Assembly (NCBI GenBank): GCA_963739995.1
Contig: CAVUCH010000004.1
Span: 310,001 to 374,000 of the forward strand
Reading direction: 5' to 3'
Length of the DNA: 64,000 nucleotides
Source: CAVUCH01 sp963739995
GTDB lineage: Bacteria; Acidobacteriota; Vicinamibacteria; Vicinamibacterales; JAENWD01
Part shown: piece by piece, positions 40,536-49,642 of the stretch
Layout of the letters: every line of letters begins with the position of its first letter
How positions within the stretch are numbered: position 1 is the stretch's first letter
Notes under the pieces: generated by a model
The model's input: only the letters and a program-made list of their open reading frames with translations
What the model was told of the DNA's origin: nothing
Databases searched by the model: none
Position numbers and translations under genes: made by a program

Positions 40536-43500
40536 ATGGTCGGCACGACCTGTAAGCAGTACCGGATTGACGCCCTGCTGGGGCGCGGAGGAATGGGCAA
40601 GGTCTATCGCGCCCAGGACACCCGCCTCGATCGGCTCGTCGCCATCAAGGTCATGGGCGCGGCCGCGCTGCGGGCCGGGATGGCGGCCGACGACTTCCTC
40701 CAGGAGGCCCGTGCGGCGTCGGCCCTCAACCACCCGAGCATCGTCACGATCCACGAGATTCTCGAAACGGACTCGGGCGACCTGCTGATGGTGCAGGAGT
40801 TCGTGCCGGGCCGGACGCTGCGTGACTTCGTGTCGGCGCCGCTGCCGATGGAACGCGCATTCGACATCGCGCGCCAGCTGGCCCGCGCCCTCGGCGCAGC
40901 GCACCGGGCTGGCGTGGTGCACCGTGACATCAAGCCCGAGAACGTGATGGTGCGCCCCGACGGGTACGTGAAGGTGCTCGACTTCGGCCTCGCGCACCGC
41001 ACGCTCCCCGACACGATGGACACGGTCGCGGCGGGCGAGGTCCTCCAGAAGATTACGACCGAAGGCCCCATGATCGGCACGCTGGCCTACATGTCACCGG
41101 AGCAGGCGAGCGGGCGCAGGATCGACAGCGCCACCGACGTGTTCTCACTCGGGATCGTCTTCTACGAGATGCTGTCGGGCCGCCGCCCCTTCGAAGGCGG
41201 AGCCGCGATTTCCGTGCTGCACGCGATTCTGAGCGAGCACCCGGCTCCACCCTCGCGCCTCAACCCCGAGGTGCCGCCGGCCCTCGATGCGCTCGTGCTC
41301 GCGATGCTCGCCAAGGACGCTTCGGCGCGGCCCACCATGGAGGGAATAGAAGCGGAGCTGACCGCCGCGTCTGGCACGAATGCCCGTGCGACGCCCGCGC
41401 CTGCCGTCCTCCGGCACATGGTCGGCCGGGACCGAGAGCGCGCCCGGCTCGCATCGCTCCTGCCGGGAGTTGCCGGTGGGCGCGGGATGATGGCCGGGGT
41501 CGTGGGCGAGGCGGGCATCGGCAAGACGAGCCTCGTGGAGGAGGTGCTGGCCGAGATCGAGCGCGGGCCGTACCGTCCGGTCATCGCGCGCGGCAAGTGT
41601 TCCGAGCGGCTCGCCGGAGCCGAGGCGTACCTTCCGATCCTGGAGATCCTCGACCATCTCCTCCACAGCAGCACCGGCGGCGGTTTCGTCGAGATGATGA
41701 AGCGCGTGGCGCCGACGTGGTATGTCCAGGTGGCCCCGCTCTCGGCGGAGAGCGCAGCGACGACGGAGATCCGCGAAGACATCAAGAGCACCTCGCAGGA
41801 ACGGATGAAGCGGGAGCTCGCCGCCTACTTCCTGGACGTGTCGCGGGTCCGCCCGCTCGTGCTGCTCCTCGAGGACCTGCACTGGGCCGACGCCTCCACG
41901 GTGGACGTGCTGAACTATCTGGCCGGCCGCTTCGAAGGCATGCGCCTGCTGGTGCTGGTGACATACCGCCCGTCCGACATGGCTCTCTCGCGGCACCCGT
42001 TCCTGCAGGTCGCACGGCAGCTCCACGCCGCGAGCGCGTTCGTCGAGTGCCCGCTCGAGCACCTCGACCGCGCAGACGTGGAGCGCTACCTGGGGCTCGA
42101 ATTCCCCGGACACGCGCTCCCGCCGTCATTCGTGACGCTCATCCACGAGAAGACGGAAGGCCACCCGCTGTTCATGGTCGACCTGGTGCGCTACCTGCGC
42201 GATCGCGGCGATCTCGTGCGGAACGGTGGCCGGTGGAACCTGACGCACTCGACCGCGGATGTCGCCCGCGAGCTGCCCGAGACGGTCAAGGGCACGATCG
42301 CACGCAAGATCGATCGGCTCGACGATCTCGATCGCCGCCTGCTCACCGCCGCCAGCGTGCAGGGCCACGAGTTCGACACCGTCGTCGTCAGCGACGTCCT
42401 GGCGCTCGACCCGGCCGACGTCGAGGACCGCCTCGCGGGACTCGACCAGATCCACCGCCTCGTGCAGCCGATCCGCTCCGGCGAGCTGCCCGATCGGGCC
42501 CTCTCGGTGCGATACCGCTTCGCGCATGTGCTCTACCAGAACGTGCTTTACGGATCCCTGCAGCCGACCCGTCGCGCATCGTTCGCGGGGAAGGTGGCAC
42601 AGTCGCTGGTGGCGCACCACGGCGCCGCGGCGAGCGCGCTGGCGGCGGAGCTCGCCCTGCTGTTCGAGACAGCGCGGGATTTCGGCGCCAGCGCGCACTA
42701 CTTCACCGCCGCGGCGCAGCACGCGATGGGCCTGTTCGGGTTTCGCGAAGCGCTCTCCCTGTCGGAGCGCGGGCTCGCCGCGGTCGACGCGATGCCCGCC
42801 GGTCCCGCGCGCACGCAGCAGGAACTCGCGCTGCGGATGGCAAAGGGTGCCGCCCTGCGCTCCACGACGGGCTGGGCTACGCCCGACATCGAACAGACTT
42901 TTGCGCGGGCGCGGCAGCTCTGTCACGAGCTCGGCGACCCTCCGCCGGTCATTCCAGTCCTCTGGGCGATCACCCTGTTCCACCTTATTCGCGGCAACCT
43001 GGTCGAGTGCCGCGCGCGCGCCGACGAACTGATGATGATGGTACGCGACTCCGCGATTGCACACCCGATCGTCGCGGCGCACCACATGGCGGGCGTCGTG
43101 CGCGAGTTCCTGGGCGAGATGAGCGAGGGGAGCCTCCTCCTGGAACGCGCGCTCGAGCTGCACGATCCGGCGGAGCACGAGCTGTACCTCGCGCTCTACG
43201 GCACGAACGTGGGAATGCTCGCCCGCGCCATGTCGAGCCGGCCGCTGTGGGCGCTCGGCTACCCCGATCGCGCGTTGGCCCGTGCCCGGCAGACGCTCGT
43301 CCTGGCCGATGCGCTCCGTGAGCCGATGGCACGCACCTTCGCACGGCTCGTGCTGCACGGCGTTCTCGCCTATCGCGGCGATGCGGCGGCCGCAGAAGCG
43401 ATCGGCGAGGAGAACATCGCGCTCTGCCGTGAGCACGGGCTTCCGCAGGAAGCGGAATGGAGCCGCTCGTTCCAGGGGAGCGCGCTCATCAGCCTCGGAC

Positions 43501-43970
43501 GCATCGATGAAGGTCTCGCGCTGCTGCGCGACAGCGTGGCCGTGCAGGAGCGGCTCGAGACCTATCTCGCCAGGCCGATGTTCCTGGCCGTGCTCGCCGA
43601 CGGGCTGCTCAAGGCGCAGCGTGTCGACGAGGGGCTGGCGGCCGTCGACGAAGGATTCGCCTTTGCCGCGCGTACCGGCGAGGGCGGCTACGTGGCTGAA
43701 CTGCACCGCGTGCGAGGCCAGCTTCTACAGCTGCGCGGCGATGTCGCCGGCGCCGAAACCAGCCTGCGTGAGGCGCTCGCGTACGCCGGACGGCAGACGG
43801 CGCGGTCGCTCGAGCTGCGCGCGGCAACGGCGCTGGCACGACTGCTCCGCGAGACGGGGCGCACGGCGGAGGCCCGCGACCGCCTGGCGGAGGTGCACGA
43901 CTGGTTCACCGAAGGCTTTGCGACGGCGGATCTGGTGACCGCACGGACATTGCTGTCCGAGATGGGATGA
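40536..43970 (+). CDS. Ser/Thr kinase fused to AAA-type ATPase and helical repeats
   Basis: An 1144-residue cytoplasmic protein. The kinase domain (about 9-275) is complete: GRGGMGKVY, Lys38 (VAIKV), HRDIKPENVMV, LDFGLAH and MSPEQ. Next is a STAND-like ATPase (about 295-600) with Walker A GEAGIGKTS (near 324-332) and Walker B LVLLLEDLHWAD. The remainder to the C-terminus is a TPR-like repeat array. No membrane segment is seen. The architecture matches multidomain kinase-ATPase regulators common in acidobacteria and myxobacteria. Only 7 nt separate it from the catalase-cytochrome gene, so the two are likely co-expressed. Targets are unknown. Confidence 0.9.
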   Translation: MVGTTCKQYRIDALLGRGGMGKVYRAQDTRLDRLVAIKVMGAAALRAGMAADDFLQEARAASALNHPSIVTIHEILETDSGDLLMVQEFVPGRTLRDFVSAPLPMERAFDIARQLARALGAAHRAGVVHRDIKPENVMVRPDGYVKVLDFGLAHRTLPDTMDTVAAGEVLQKITTEGPMIGTLAYMSPEQASGRRIDSATDVFSLGIVFYEMLSGRRPFEGGAAISVLHAILSEHPAPPSRLNPEVPPALDALVLAMLAKDASARPTMEGIEAELTAASGTNARATPAPAVLRHMVGRDRERARLASLLPGVAGGRGMMAGVVGEAGIGKTSLVEEVLAEIERGPYRPVIARGKCSERLAGAEAYLPILEILDHLLHSSTGGGFVEMMKRVAPTWYVQVAPLSAESAATTEIREDIKSTSQERMKRELAAYFLDVSRVRPLVLLLEDLHWADASTVDVLNYLAGRFEGMRLLVLVTYRPSDMALSRHPFLQVARQLHAASAFVECPLEHLDRADVERYLGLEFPGHALPPSFVTLIHEKTEGHPLFMVDLVRYLRDRGDLVRNGGRWNLTHSTADVARELPETVKGTIARKIDRLDDLDRRLLTAASVQGHEFDTVVVSDVLALDPADVEDRLAGLDQIHRLVQPIRSGELPDRALSVRYRFAHVLYQNVLYGSLQPTRRASFAGKVAQSLVAHHGAAASALAAELALLFETARDFGASAHYFTAAAQHAMGLFGFREALSLSERGLAAVDAMPAGPARTQQELALRMAKGAALRSTTGWATPDIEQTFARARQLCHELGDPPPVIPVLWAITLFHLIRGNLVECRARADELMMMVRDSAIAHPIVAAHHMAGVVREFLGEMSEGSLLLERALELHDPAEHELYLALYGTNVGMLARAMSSRPLWALGYPDRALARARQTLVLADALREPMARTFARLVLHGVLAYRGDAAAAEAIGEENIALCREHGLPQEAEWSRSFQGSALISLGRIDEGLALLRDSVAVQERLETYLARPMFLAVLADGLLKAQRVDEGLAAVDEGFAFAARTGEGGYVAELHRVRGQLLQLRGDVAGAETSLREALAYAGRQTARSLELRAATALARLLRETGRTAEARDRLAEVHDWFTEGFATADLVTARTLLSEMG

Positions 43971-43977
43971 CGGCACG

Positions 43978-46900
43978 ATGGCGACGACAGTGAGCGGTGG
44001 AAGGCGGGTGGAGTTCGAGCGGCCACGGTCGACCGAAGCGGCGGACATCCAGGAGATCGTCCGGGGCATCCTCACCCTGCAGGCACGGTTCGCGGAACGC
44101 GAGCACGGACCGCTCGAGCGCGGAACGCACGCCAAGGGCATCTGCGCTCGCGCGGTTTTCGAGGTGCTCGATGTGCGGCACGTCGTGCGCGACACGCGCC
44201 TGGCCGCACGTCTCGCCCGCGGCCTCTTCGCGCAGCCGGGCACCTATCCCGCCACCGTCCGCTTCGCGAACGCGTCCGGGCAGGTCCGGTCGGACGCGGT
44301 CCGCGACGTGCGGGCGCTCTCGTTCGCGGTGGAAGTGCCCCCCGGTCTCGTGGGTCCGGCAACGACGCGCCTCGACTTCTCCGCGAACAGCGCGCCGATT
44401 TTTCCAATCAACGACGCGCACGCGTTCGCCACGCTGATGCGCGTGCTCAGCGCCGGCGGGGCGTGGGCCAGCCTCCGCACACTGTGGTCGCTTCCGCTCG
44501 GTGACCTGCTGGAGATCGGCCGCATCGGCGTGCTCGGCGCGCTACAGACCCAACGCCCCGTGCGCGCGTACCAGGTGCTCCGATACTGGAGCACGGTCCC
44601 GTTCCGGCATGGCGGCGACGAAGCGATCGAGTACTCGGCCATCCCGTCGCCCGAGAATCCCGCGCAGCCGCTCGTCCCCGGTCCGGACTGCCTGCGCGAC
44701 GAGCTCGCCCGCCACGTGCGCGACGATGGTCGGATGAGCAGCTGGGAGATCGGACTCCAGCTGCTCGATGCCAACGTGATGACACGATGGGGGCGGCGCC
44801 GTGACCCGAGCTACTGGGTCGAGAACGCCGCGATCGAATGGAAGGAAGCTCAAGCCCCATTCCACATCGTCGGGCGCCTGACGCTCGTCCCGCTGTCGGA
44901 GTTGAGCGACGACGTCGCGCGCGCGATGTACATCGATGTCACGGAGCACTCGACACCGGACAGCGCGCCGATCGGCAGCATCAACCGCGCACGGTGGTCG
45001 GCAGAGTCGTCGAGCCGTGAGGCGCGGGCCACCGGAGTCGTCGAGCTCCCCGCGCCGGTGCCGCTGCGAACGCCGCTCGGGCGGCGGCTGGCGCGCGGGG
45101 CGTTCGCAGCCGCCTTGCTGCTGCTCGTGGCCGGTCTCGCCGTGGGCCGCTGGTACACGGGGCGTGCGAACGCGTACCTCCCGCCGCTCGAGCGGATCGA
45201 CGACGTGCGGTATCAGGATCAGGGCTGGGGAGACGGCGCCGACACCCCGAGCCGGCAGCTGTTCTACTACACGGCCCAGGGCGCGTCGATGCACGGCATC
45301 CGCTACAGCTGGCTCGTCAACATCGAGCGGCCGTTCCGCGGGGGCCGGTTCGCCGACCCCGATCACATGCGCCAGCTGCGGTTCATCGTCGATCCGTTCC
45401 CGACCCGGAGCAACCCCGACCAGCTGCCCGTGGGGTTCGGGCGGCGGTACGACGACACGCTGCAGGACTGGGTGGCTGACGTCACGTGCTCGGCCTGCCA
45501 CACGGGACAGCTGCACGTGAAGCGGCCGGGCGGGCGGGTCACGGCCCTTCGGGTCGACGGCGGGCAGTCGATGAATGCGTTCACCGACATCGCCCCGGGC
45601 AGCTTTCAGGTGGAGCTCGCCGGCGCCTTCGCGACGACGCTGGCCAACCCGATCAAGTTCAATCGGTTTGCCCGGCGGGTGCTCGGGCCCGAGTCGAGCT
45701 GGTCGGCGAGAGCGACGCTGTGGGGCGACGTGCTCTCGACGTTCCGTGACCTCATACGAGCGAGCCGCGGCGCGCTCGCGTCGCACTGGTATCCCACACA
45801 GGAAGGCTTCGGCCGGACCGATGCGCTCGCGCGCATCGCCAACACGGTGTTCGGCGATCACCTCGACGCCGCGAACTACCGCATGGGGAATGGCCCGGTC
45901 AGCTACCCCTACATGTGGAACATCTGGAAGTTCGACTGGGTGCAGTACAACGCGTCGGTCAGCCAGCCGATGGCCCGCAACATCGGCGAGGCGGTGGGCA
46001 CCGGCGCCACGTATCACCTCGTCGACCGCTACGGCCGGCCCGTGCCCGCCGCCGATCGCTATCGCACATCCATTCCGATCGAGAGCCTGCAGCGCATCGA
46101 GAGCACGATCCAGACCCTCCAGCCGCCGCCGTGGCCCGAAGACCTGCTCGGGCGCATCGACGGAGCGAAGGTGGCGCGCGGCCGCCAGTTGTTCGACGAG
46201 CACTGCGCGGGCTGCCATGGTCCGCACGTCGCGAGCGCCCAGACGGCTCGCGCCGTCTCTCCGGCACGCGGTCCTTCCGATCCGCTGTGGGAAATCCGGT
46301 GGAAAGCCATCGACGACATCGGCACGGACCCGAACGCGGCCCTCAATTTCATGAAGAACCGCGTGGACCTGGCGCGAACCGGCCTCGATGCCGGCGAAGT
46401 TCAGCGGCTGTTGCGTGAACCGCTGACGCGGCAGAAGGCGCGTCAACTGGAGCTCGTCGCATCGCTGGAACGCGAGATCGCGCGGAAGACCGGAGAGGGC
46501 CAGCCGAACTATCTGTCGGAGGAACTGACGTATGCCAGGACCGCCGTCCGCGGTACCGAGAACGAGATCGCCCGGCTCGATCAGATCGATCTGCGCTCGG
46601 TCTCGATTGGCGAGGGGCTCACGATTGTCGGCACACTGATTCGCAACCGCTACTACGACGACCACCGGTATTCCGCCGAGGCACGCGCATGCTTCGACGG
46701 GTTCGACACGCTCGATCTGCCACAGGCGGTGCCCGGGTACAAGCCCCGGCCGCTGAAGGGCGTCTGGGCGACGCCGCCGTTCCTCCACAACGGATCGGTG
46801 CCAACGGTGTACGCGCTCCTGTCGCCCCGCGAGGAGCGGCCCGCCACGTTCTACGTGGGGACGCACGAGTACAACCCGCGCGACCTCGGCTACGTGACCG

Positions 46901-47247
46901 AGCGCCCTGGTGCAACCGCGGGCGGCTTCGTGCTGGATACCAGGCTGCCAGGCAATCGCAACACAGGCCATGAGTTCCGGAAGGGCTACGTGCCCTTCGA
47001 CGAGAGCAAGCCACCCGAGACCCAGTACCAGGGCGGCGTCATCGGTCCCGAACTGACGCGTGACGAACGCTACGCGATCATCGAGTACCTCAAGGTGGGC
47101 CCGGACGAACCGCCAACGCCGGCGGGGCGCGTACCGCCCGACTGCTTTGCGCTGCTGGAGTCAGCGACCGGCGATCAGCGATCAGCGATCAGTGTAGTCA
47201 GCGGATCAGGGATCAGGGAGCAGGCGTCGCGGGACCCTGATCGCTGA
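43978..47247 (+). CDS. Catalase-like domain fused to RoxA-type di-heme cytochrome c
   Basis: A 1089-residue fusion. Residues 1-345 resemble the catalase superfamily: HAKGICARAVFEVLDVRHVV, GTYPATVRFANAS and RLDFSANSAPIF. A membrane helix (about 374-391) precedes a large domain with two heme c sites, CSACH (504-508) and CAGCH (743-747), and the end block GVWATPPFLHNGSVPTVYAL. The latter half resembles RoxA rubber oxygenase and MauG/di-heme peroxidase relatives. Heme c attachment requires the periplasm, so the N-terminal domain would be cytoplasmic unless topology differs. The final 27 or so residues are encoded by a palindromic repeat and are probably an accretion. Confidence 0.85.
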   Translation: MATTVSGGRRVEFERPRSTEAADIQEIVRGILTLQARFAEREHGPLERGTHAKGICARAVFEVLDVRHVVRDTRLAARLARGLFAQPGTYPATVRFANASGQVRSDAVRDVRALSFAVEVPPGLVGPATTRLDFSANSAPIFPINDAHAFATLMRVLSAGGAWASLRTLWSLPLGDLLEIGRIGVLGALQTQRPVRAYQVLRYWSTVPFRHGGDEAIEYSAIPSPENPAQPLVPGPDCLRDELARHVRDDGRMSSWEIGLQLLDANVMTRWGRRRDPSYWVENAAIEWKEAQAPFHIVGRLTLVPLSELSDDVARAMYIDVTEHSTPDSAPIGSINRARWSAESSSREARATGVVELPAPVPLRTPLGRRLARGAFAAALLLLVAGLAVGRWYTGRANAYLPPLERIDDVRYQDQGWGDGADTPSRQLFYYTAQGASMHGIRYSWLVNIERPFRGGRFADPDHMRQLRFIVDPFPTRSNPDQLPVGFGRRYDDTLQDWVADVTCSACHTGQLHVKRPGGRVTALRVDGGQSMNAFTDIAPGSFQVELAGAFATTLANPIKFNRFARRVLGPESSWSARATLWGDVLSTFRDLIRASRGALASHWYPTQEGFGRTDALARIANTVFGDHLDAANYRMGNGPVSYPYMWNIWKFDWVQYNASVSQPMARNIGEAVGTGATYHLVDRYGRPVPAADRYRTSIPIESLQRIESTIQTLQPPPWPEDLLGRIDGAKVARGRQLFDEHCAGCHGPHVASAQTARAVSPARGPSDPLWEIRWKAIDDIGTDPNAALNFMKNRVDLARTGLDAGEVQRLLREPLTRQKARQLELVASLEREIARKTGEGQPNYLSEELTYARTAVRGTENEIARLDQIDLRSVSIGEGLTIVGTLIRNRYYDDHRYSAEARACFDGFDTLDLPQAVPGYKPRPLKGVWATPPFLHNGSVPTVYALLSPREERPATFYVGTHEYNPRDLGYVTERPGATAGGFVLDTRLPGNRNTGHEFRKGYVPFDESKPPETQYQGGVIGPELTRDERYAIIEYLKVGPDEPPTPAGRVPPDCFALLESATGDQRSAISVVSGSGIREQASRDPDR

Positions 47248-47302
47248 GTGGCGCTGACCGTCGAATGACCGCTGATCGCCGACCCTGATCGCTGATCGCT
47301 GA
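47171..47302. repeat. GATCAG-repeat palindromic element overlapping a gene 3' end
   Basis: An 18-bp perfect inverted repeat, TCAGCGATCAGCGATCAG (47175-47192) with its complement at 47285-47302, encloses a second pair, GATCAGGG (47211-47218) and CCCTGATC (47235-47242). Within the arms GATCAGC repeats with a period of 7. The left half is read as the tail of the catalase-cytochrome protein and the stop codon lies inside the element. Its right end abuts the next gene. Confidence 0.8.
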
Positions 47303-47307
47303 CGTGG

Positions 47308-48537
47308 ATGCATCACCGTATGCCGAAGAACCTGGTCATCTGCTGCGACGGCACGAACAACCAGTTCGGCCCCGAGAACACCAACATCGTCCGCGTGATC
47401 CAGGCTCTCGTCCGGGACCCCTCACGGCAGCGTCTGTATTACGACCCGGGTGTGGGCACGCTCCCCGAGCCCGGCGCGTGGACCGCGCTCGGGAAGATGA
47501 TCTCAACGTTCGCCGGCCTGGCGTTCGGCGCCGGCATCTTCTGGAAGGTGCAGGAGGCGTACGCGTTCCTGATGAAAGAGTGGGAGCCCGGGGACAGAGT
47601 GTTCGTCTTCGGGTTCAGCCGGGGTGCCTACACGGCTCGCCTGCTCGCCGCGGTTCTGCACGGCCTCGGGCTGCTGCCGCGGGGTAACGAGAACCTCATC
47701 CCTTATGTGCTGCGCCTGTTCAAGGGCATTCCGCAGGGCAAATCAGGACCGGCGGTGGACGACTACTTCACGCTCTGCAACGAGTTCCGGCGCACGTTCG
47801 CCAGGGTGGTCCCGGAGGAGCCCGACGATCGACGGTTCCGCGTGCACTGGCTGGGCCTGTGGGACACCGTGTCATCCGTAGGCTGGTTGTGGGATCCGCC
47901 GTCGTACCCATACACAGCACACAACCCAAGCGTCGACGTCGTGTGGCACGCGATCTCGATCGACGAGCGCCGCTGGTTGTTCCGGCAGAACCGGATGTAC
48001 CAGGCGCGGAAGGATCAGCAACTGCACGAGGAGTGGTTCCCGGGTGTGCATTCCGACGTGGGTGGCGGCTATCCCGAGGTGGATGGCGGCCTGTGGCGGA
48101 CGCCGTTTGCGTGGATTCTCGATGGCGCGCAGGCCACCGGCCTGCTCGTCGATCCCAGACGTCTCGCCGCCGTGCTCAACCGGGTGCCGCCCCCAGCGGC
48201 ACCCTGCGAAGAACCGAAGCACGAGTCGCTGACGGCCGGGTGGTGGCCAGCCGAGTTCCTCCCGAAGCTGCAGTACCGGAGCGCAACCGGACGGCGCGTG
48301 CCCGCCATCGGTTGCGGCCGGCACCGCCGGATTGCGGACGGCGCCTCCATTCACGCCTGCGCGCTGCACCGGCTGCGCAGCGACCCGGCCTACCGCCCGC
48401 CGAACCTCTCGCGGGCATTCGTCGATGCTGTCTGCGCCCTTCCAACGGTGCCGGCCTCGCTGCCGTATGCGCCGGATGGGATCCGAGGTGGCGCGGCCGC
48501 ACCCGGAGGCGCCCCAGGGCTCTCGATGCCTGTTTGA
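47308..48537 (+). CDS. DUF2235 alpha/beta-hydrolase (Tle1-type phospholipase-like fold)
   Basis: A 409-residue protein. Family signatures: the N-terminal LVICCDGTNNQFG, then VFGFSRGAYTARLLA (GFSRG nucleophile elbow, Ser104), LWDTVSSVG (probable acid Asp) and VHSDVGGGYPEVDGG (SDVGGGY, with His). DUF2235 includes type VI secretion phospholipase effectors (Tle1), but most members are stand-alone hydrolases. No secretion genes or immunity gene are nearby and there is no signal peptide, so an effector role is not supported. An alternative ATG (MPKNLVICCD) lies four codons on. The C-terminal 20 residues are Gly/Ala-rich and poorly conserved. Confidence 0.85.
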   Translation: MHHRMPKNLVICCDGTNNQFGPENTNIVRVIQALVRDPSRQRLYYDPGVGTLPEPGAWTALGKMISTFAGLAFGAGIFWKVQEAYAFLMKEWEPGDRVFVFGFSRGAYTARLLAAVLHGLGLLPRGNENLIPYVLRLFKGIPQGKSGPAVDDYFTLCNEFRRTFARVVPEEPDDRRFRVHWLGLWDTVSSVGWLWDPPSYPYTAHNPSVDVVWHAISIDERRWLFRQNRMYQARKDQQLHEEWFPGVHSDVGGGYPEVDGGLWRTPFAWILDGAQATGLLVDPRRLAAVLNRVPPPAAPCEEPKHESLTAGWWPAEFLPKLQYRSATGRRVPAIGCGRHRRIADGASIHACALHRLRSDPAYRPPNLSRAFVDAVCALPTVPASLPYAPDGIRGGAAAPGGAPGLSMPV

Positions 48538-48643
48538 CGCGTCAGAGAACGTCAGCGGACGCGCTGGACTCGCGGCACCTCGCCCGCGCGCTCGCCGGAG
48601 CCGCGCCACCCATGTCATGCTCTTCTTTCAGGGAGTACCACGG

Positions 48644-49642
48644 ATGCGAGGACGAGGAGTGCCCACGCTCGTGATCCTGCTCGGCGCAACGCTTGCGGCA
48701 TCGCTGCAGGTCACAGCACAGAATCAGAATCCGGTCCAGCCGACGGCGCAGGAGCCGGGCGGAACGCCTCCCGCCGCGCAGGCGCCGGTGCCACCGCAAC
48801 CCAGTGACGCGACCCAGCAGCCTCCAGCGCACGGCGAGCAGCCGCCCCAGGAAGAGGACCAGGGTGACCGGCGGCCGCCGCCCTTCCCGGCGCACCAGCG
48901 CCCGCTCGCGCCGCCGGCCGTGCTCGAACGCGGCAAGACCATGTACTCGAGCATGTGCAGCGCCTGCCACGGCGCCGATGCCCGCGGCGGCCAGCTTGGC
49001 GGCGTCAACCTGCTCCGCTCACCCGCGGTGCTCGGCGATCGCGACGGCGAGATCGTGCTGCCGATCGTCAAGAAGGGACGCCCGGGCACGGCGATGGCGG
49101 CCATGCCGATGCCCGACGAAGACATCAAGGCGATCGTGGCGTTCCTTCACAGCCTGCAGGCCTCCGGGAGCAATCAGGGCGGGCCTCCACCAGGTCCTCC
49201 AGTGGAGCTGAACATCCTGGTGGGCGACGCAAAAGCGGGTGCTGCGTACTTCGCTGCCAGCTGCGCGTCGTGCCATTCGACGACCGACGACCTCGCCGGC
49301 GTCGCCAGCCGCGTGCCCGACGCGAAGTCGCTGCAGAACCTCTGGGTATCGGGCGGACGCGCGGGTGGAGGCGCCCCCGGACGCCGCCGCCGCAATGCAG
49401 AGCAGGCCGCCACCGTGAAGGTGACGCTGCCGGACGAGGTGGTGCAGGGTCGGCTCGTGCGCATCGACGACTTCCTGGTCACCCTCGCGCTCGAGGACGG
49501 CACAACACGGACGGTTCGGAGAAACGGCGACACGCCAGCCGTGGAGATCACGGATCCGCTCGCGCGACACAACGCGCTGCTGGCGGACTACACCAACAAG
49601 ACCATGCACGACGTGACGGCCTACCTGGCAACGCTGAAATGA
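48644..49642 (+). CDS. Exported di-heme cytochrome c
   Basis: A 332-residue periplasmic protein. A signal peptide (MRGRGVPTLVILLGATLAAS) and a Pro/Gln-rich linker (about 25-85) precede two cytochrome c domains. The heme sites are CSACHGADARGG and CASCHSTTDD. Each domain has a later Met candidate or equivalent ligand region (TAMAAMPMPDEDIKAIVAFL in the first). The ATG follows AGGGAG. Its stop overlaps the start of the PQQ dehydrogenase (ATGA), so it is probably the electron acceptor of that enzyme. Confidence 0.9.
   Translation: MRGRGVPTLVILLGATLAASLQVTAQNQNPVQPTAQEPGGTPPAAQAPVPPQPSDATQQPPAHGEQPPQEEDQGDRRPPPFPAHQRPLAPPAVLERGKTMYSSMCSACHGADARGGQLGGVNLLRSPAVLGDRDGEIVLPIVKKGRPGTAMAAMPMPDEDIKAIVAFLHSLQASGSNQGGPPPGPPVELNILVGDAKAGAAYFAASCASCHSTTDDLAGVASRVPDAKSLQNLWVSGGRAGGGAPGRRRRNAEQAATVKVTLPDEVVQGRLVRIDDFLVTLALEDGTTRTVRRNGDTPAVEITDPLARHNALLADYTNKTMHDVTAYLATLK

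Noticed and set aside
42126..43706. Minus-strand frame of 526 codons opposite the kinase-ATPase gene
   Set aside because: It shows only the reflected codon pattern of the real gene and no family motif.
44542..46971. Long minus-strand open frame (809 codons) opposite the catalase-cytochrome gene
   Set aside because: It is a mirror frame of a strongly conserved plus-strand gene with heme motifs. Its own translation is His/Arg/Asp-rich with no recognisable domain, as expected for antisense frames in GC-rich DNA.
47161..47303. Possible CRISPR array because of short regular repeats
   Set aside because: Repeat units are about 7 nt and form palindromes. There are no spacer-length unique segments and no cas genes.
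47308..48537. Type VI secretion effector (Tle1) reading of the DUF2235 gene
   Set aside because: No VgrG, PAAR, Hcp or immunity gene is nearby and there is no secretion signal; stand-alone DUF2235 hydrolases are common.
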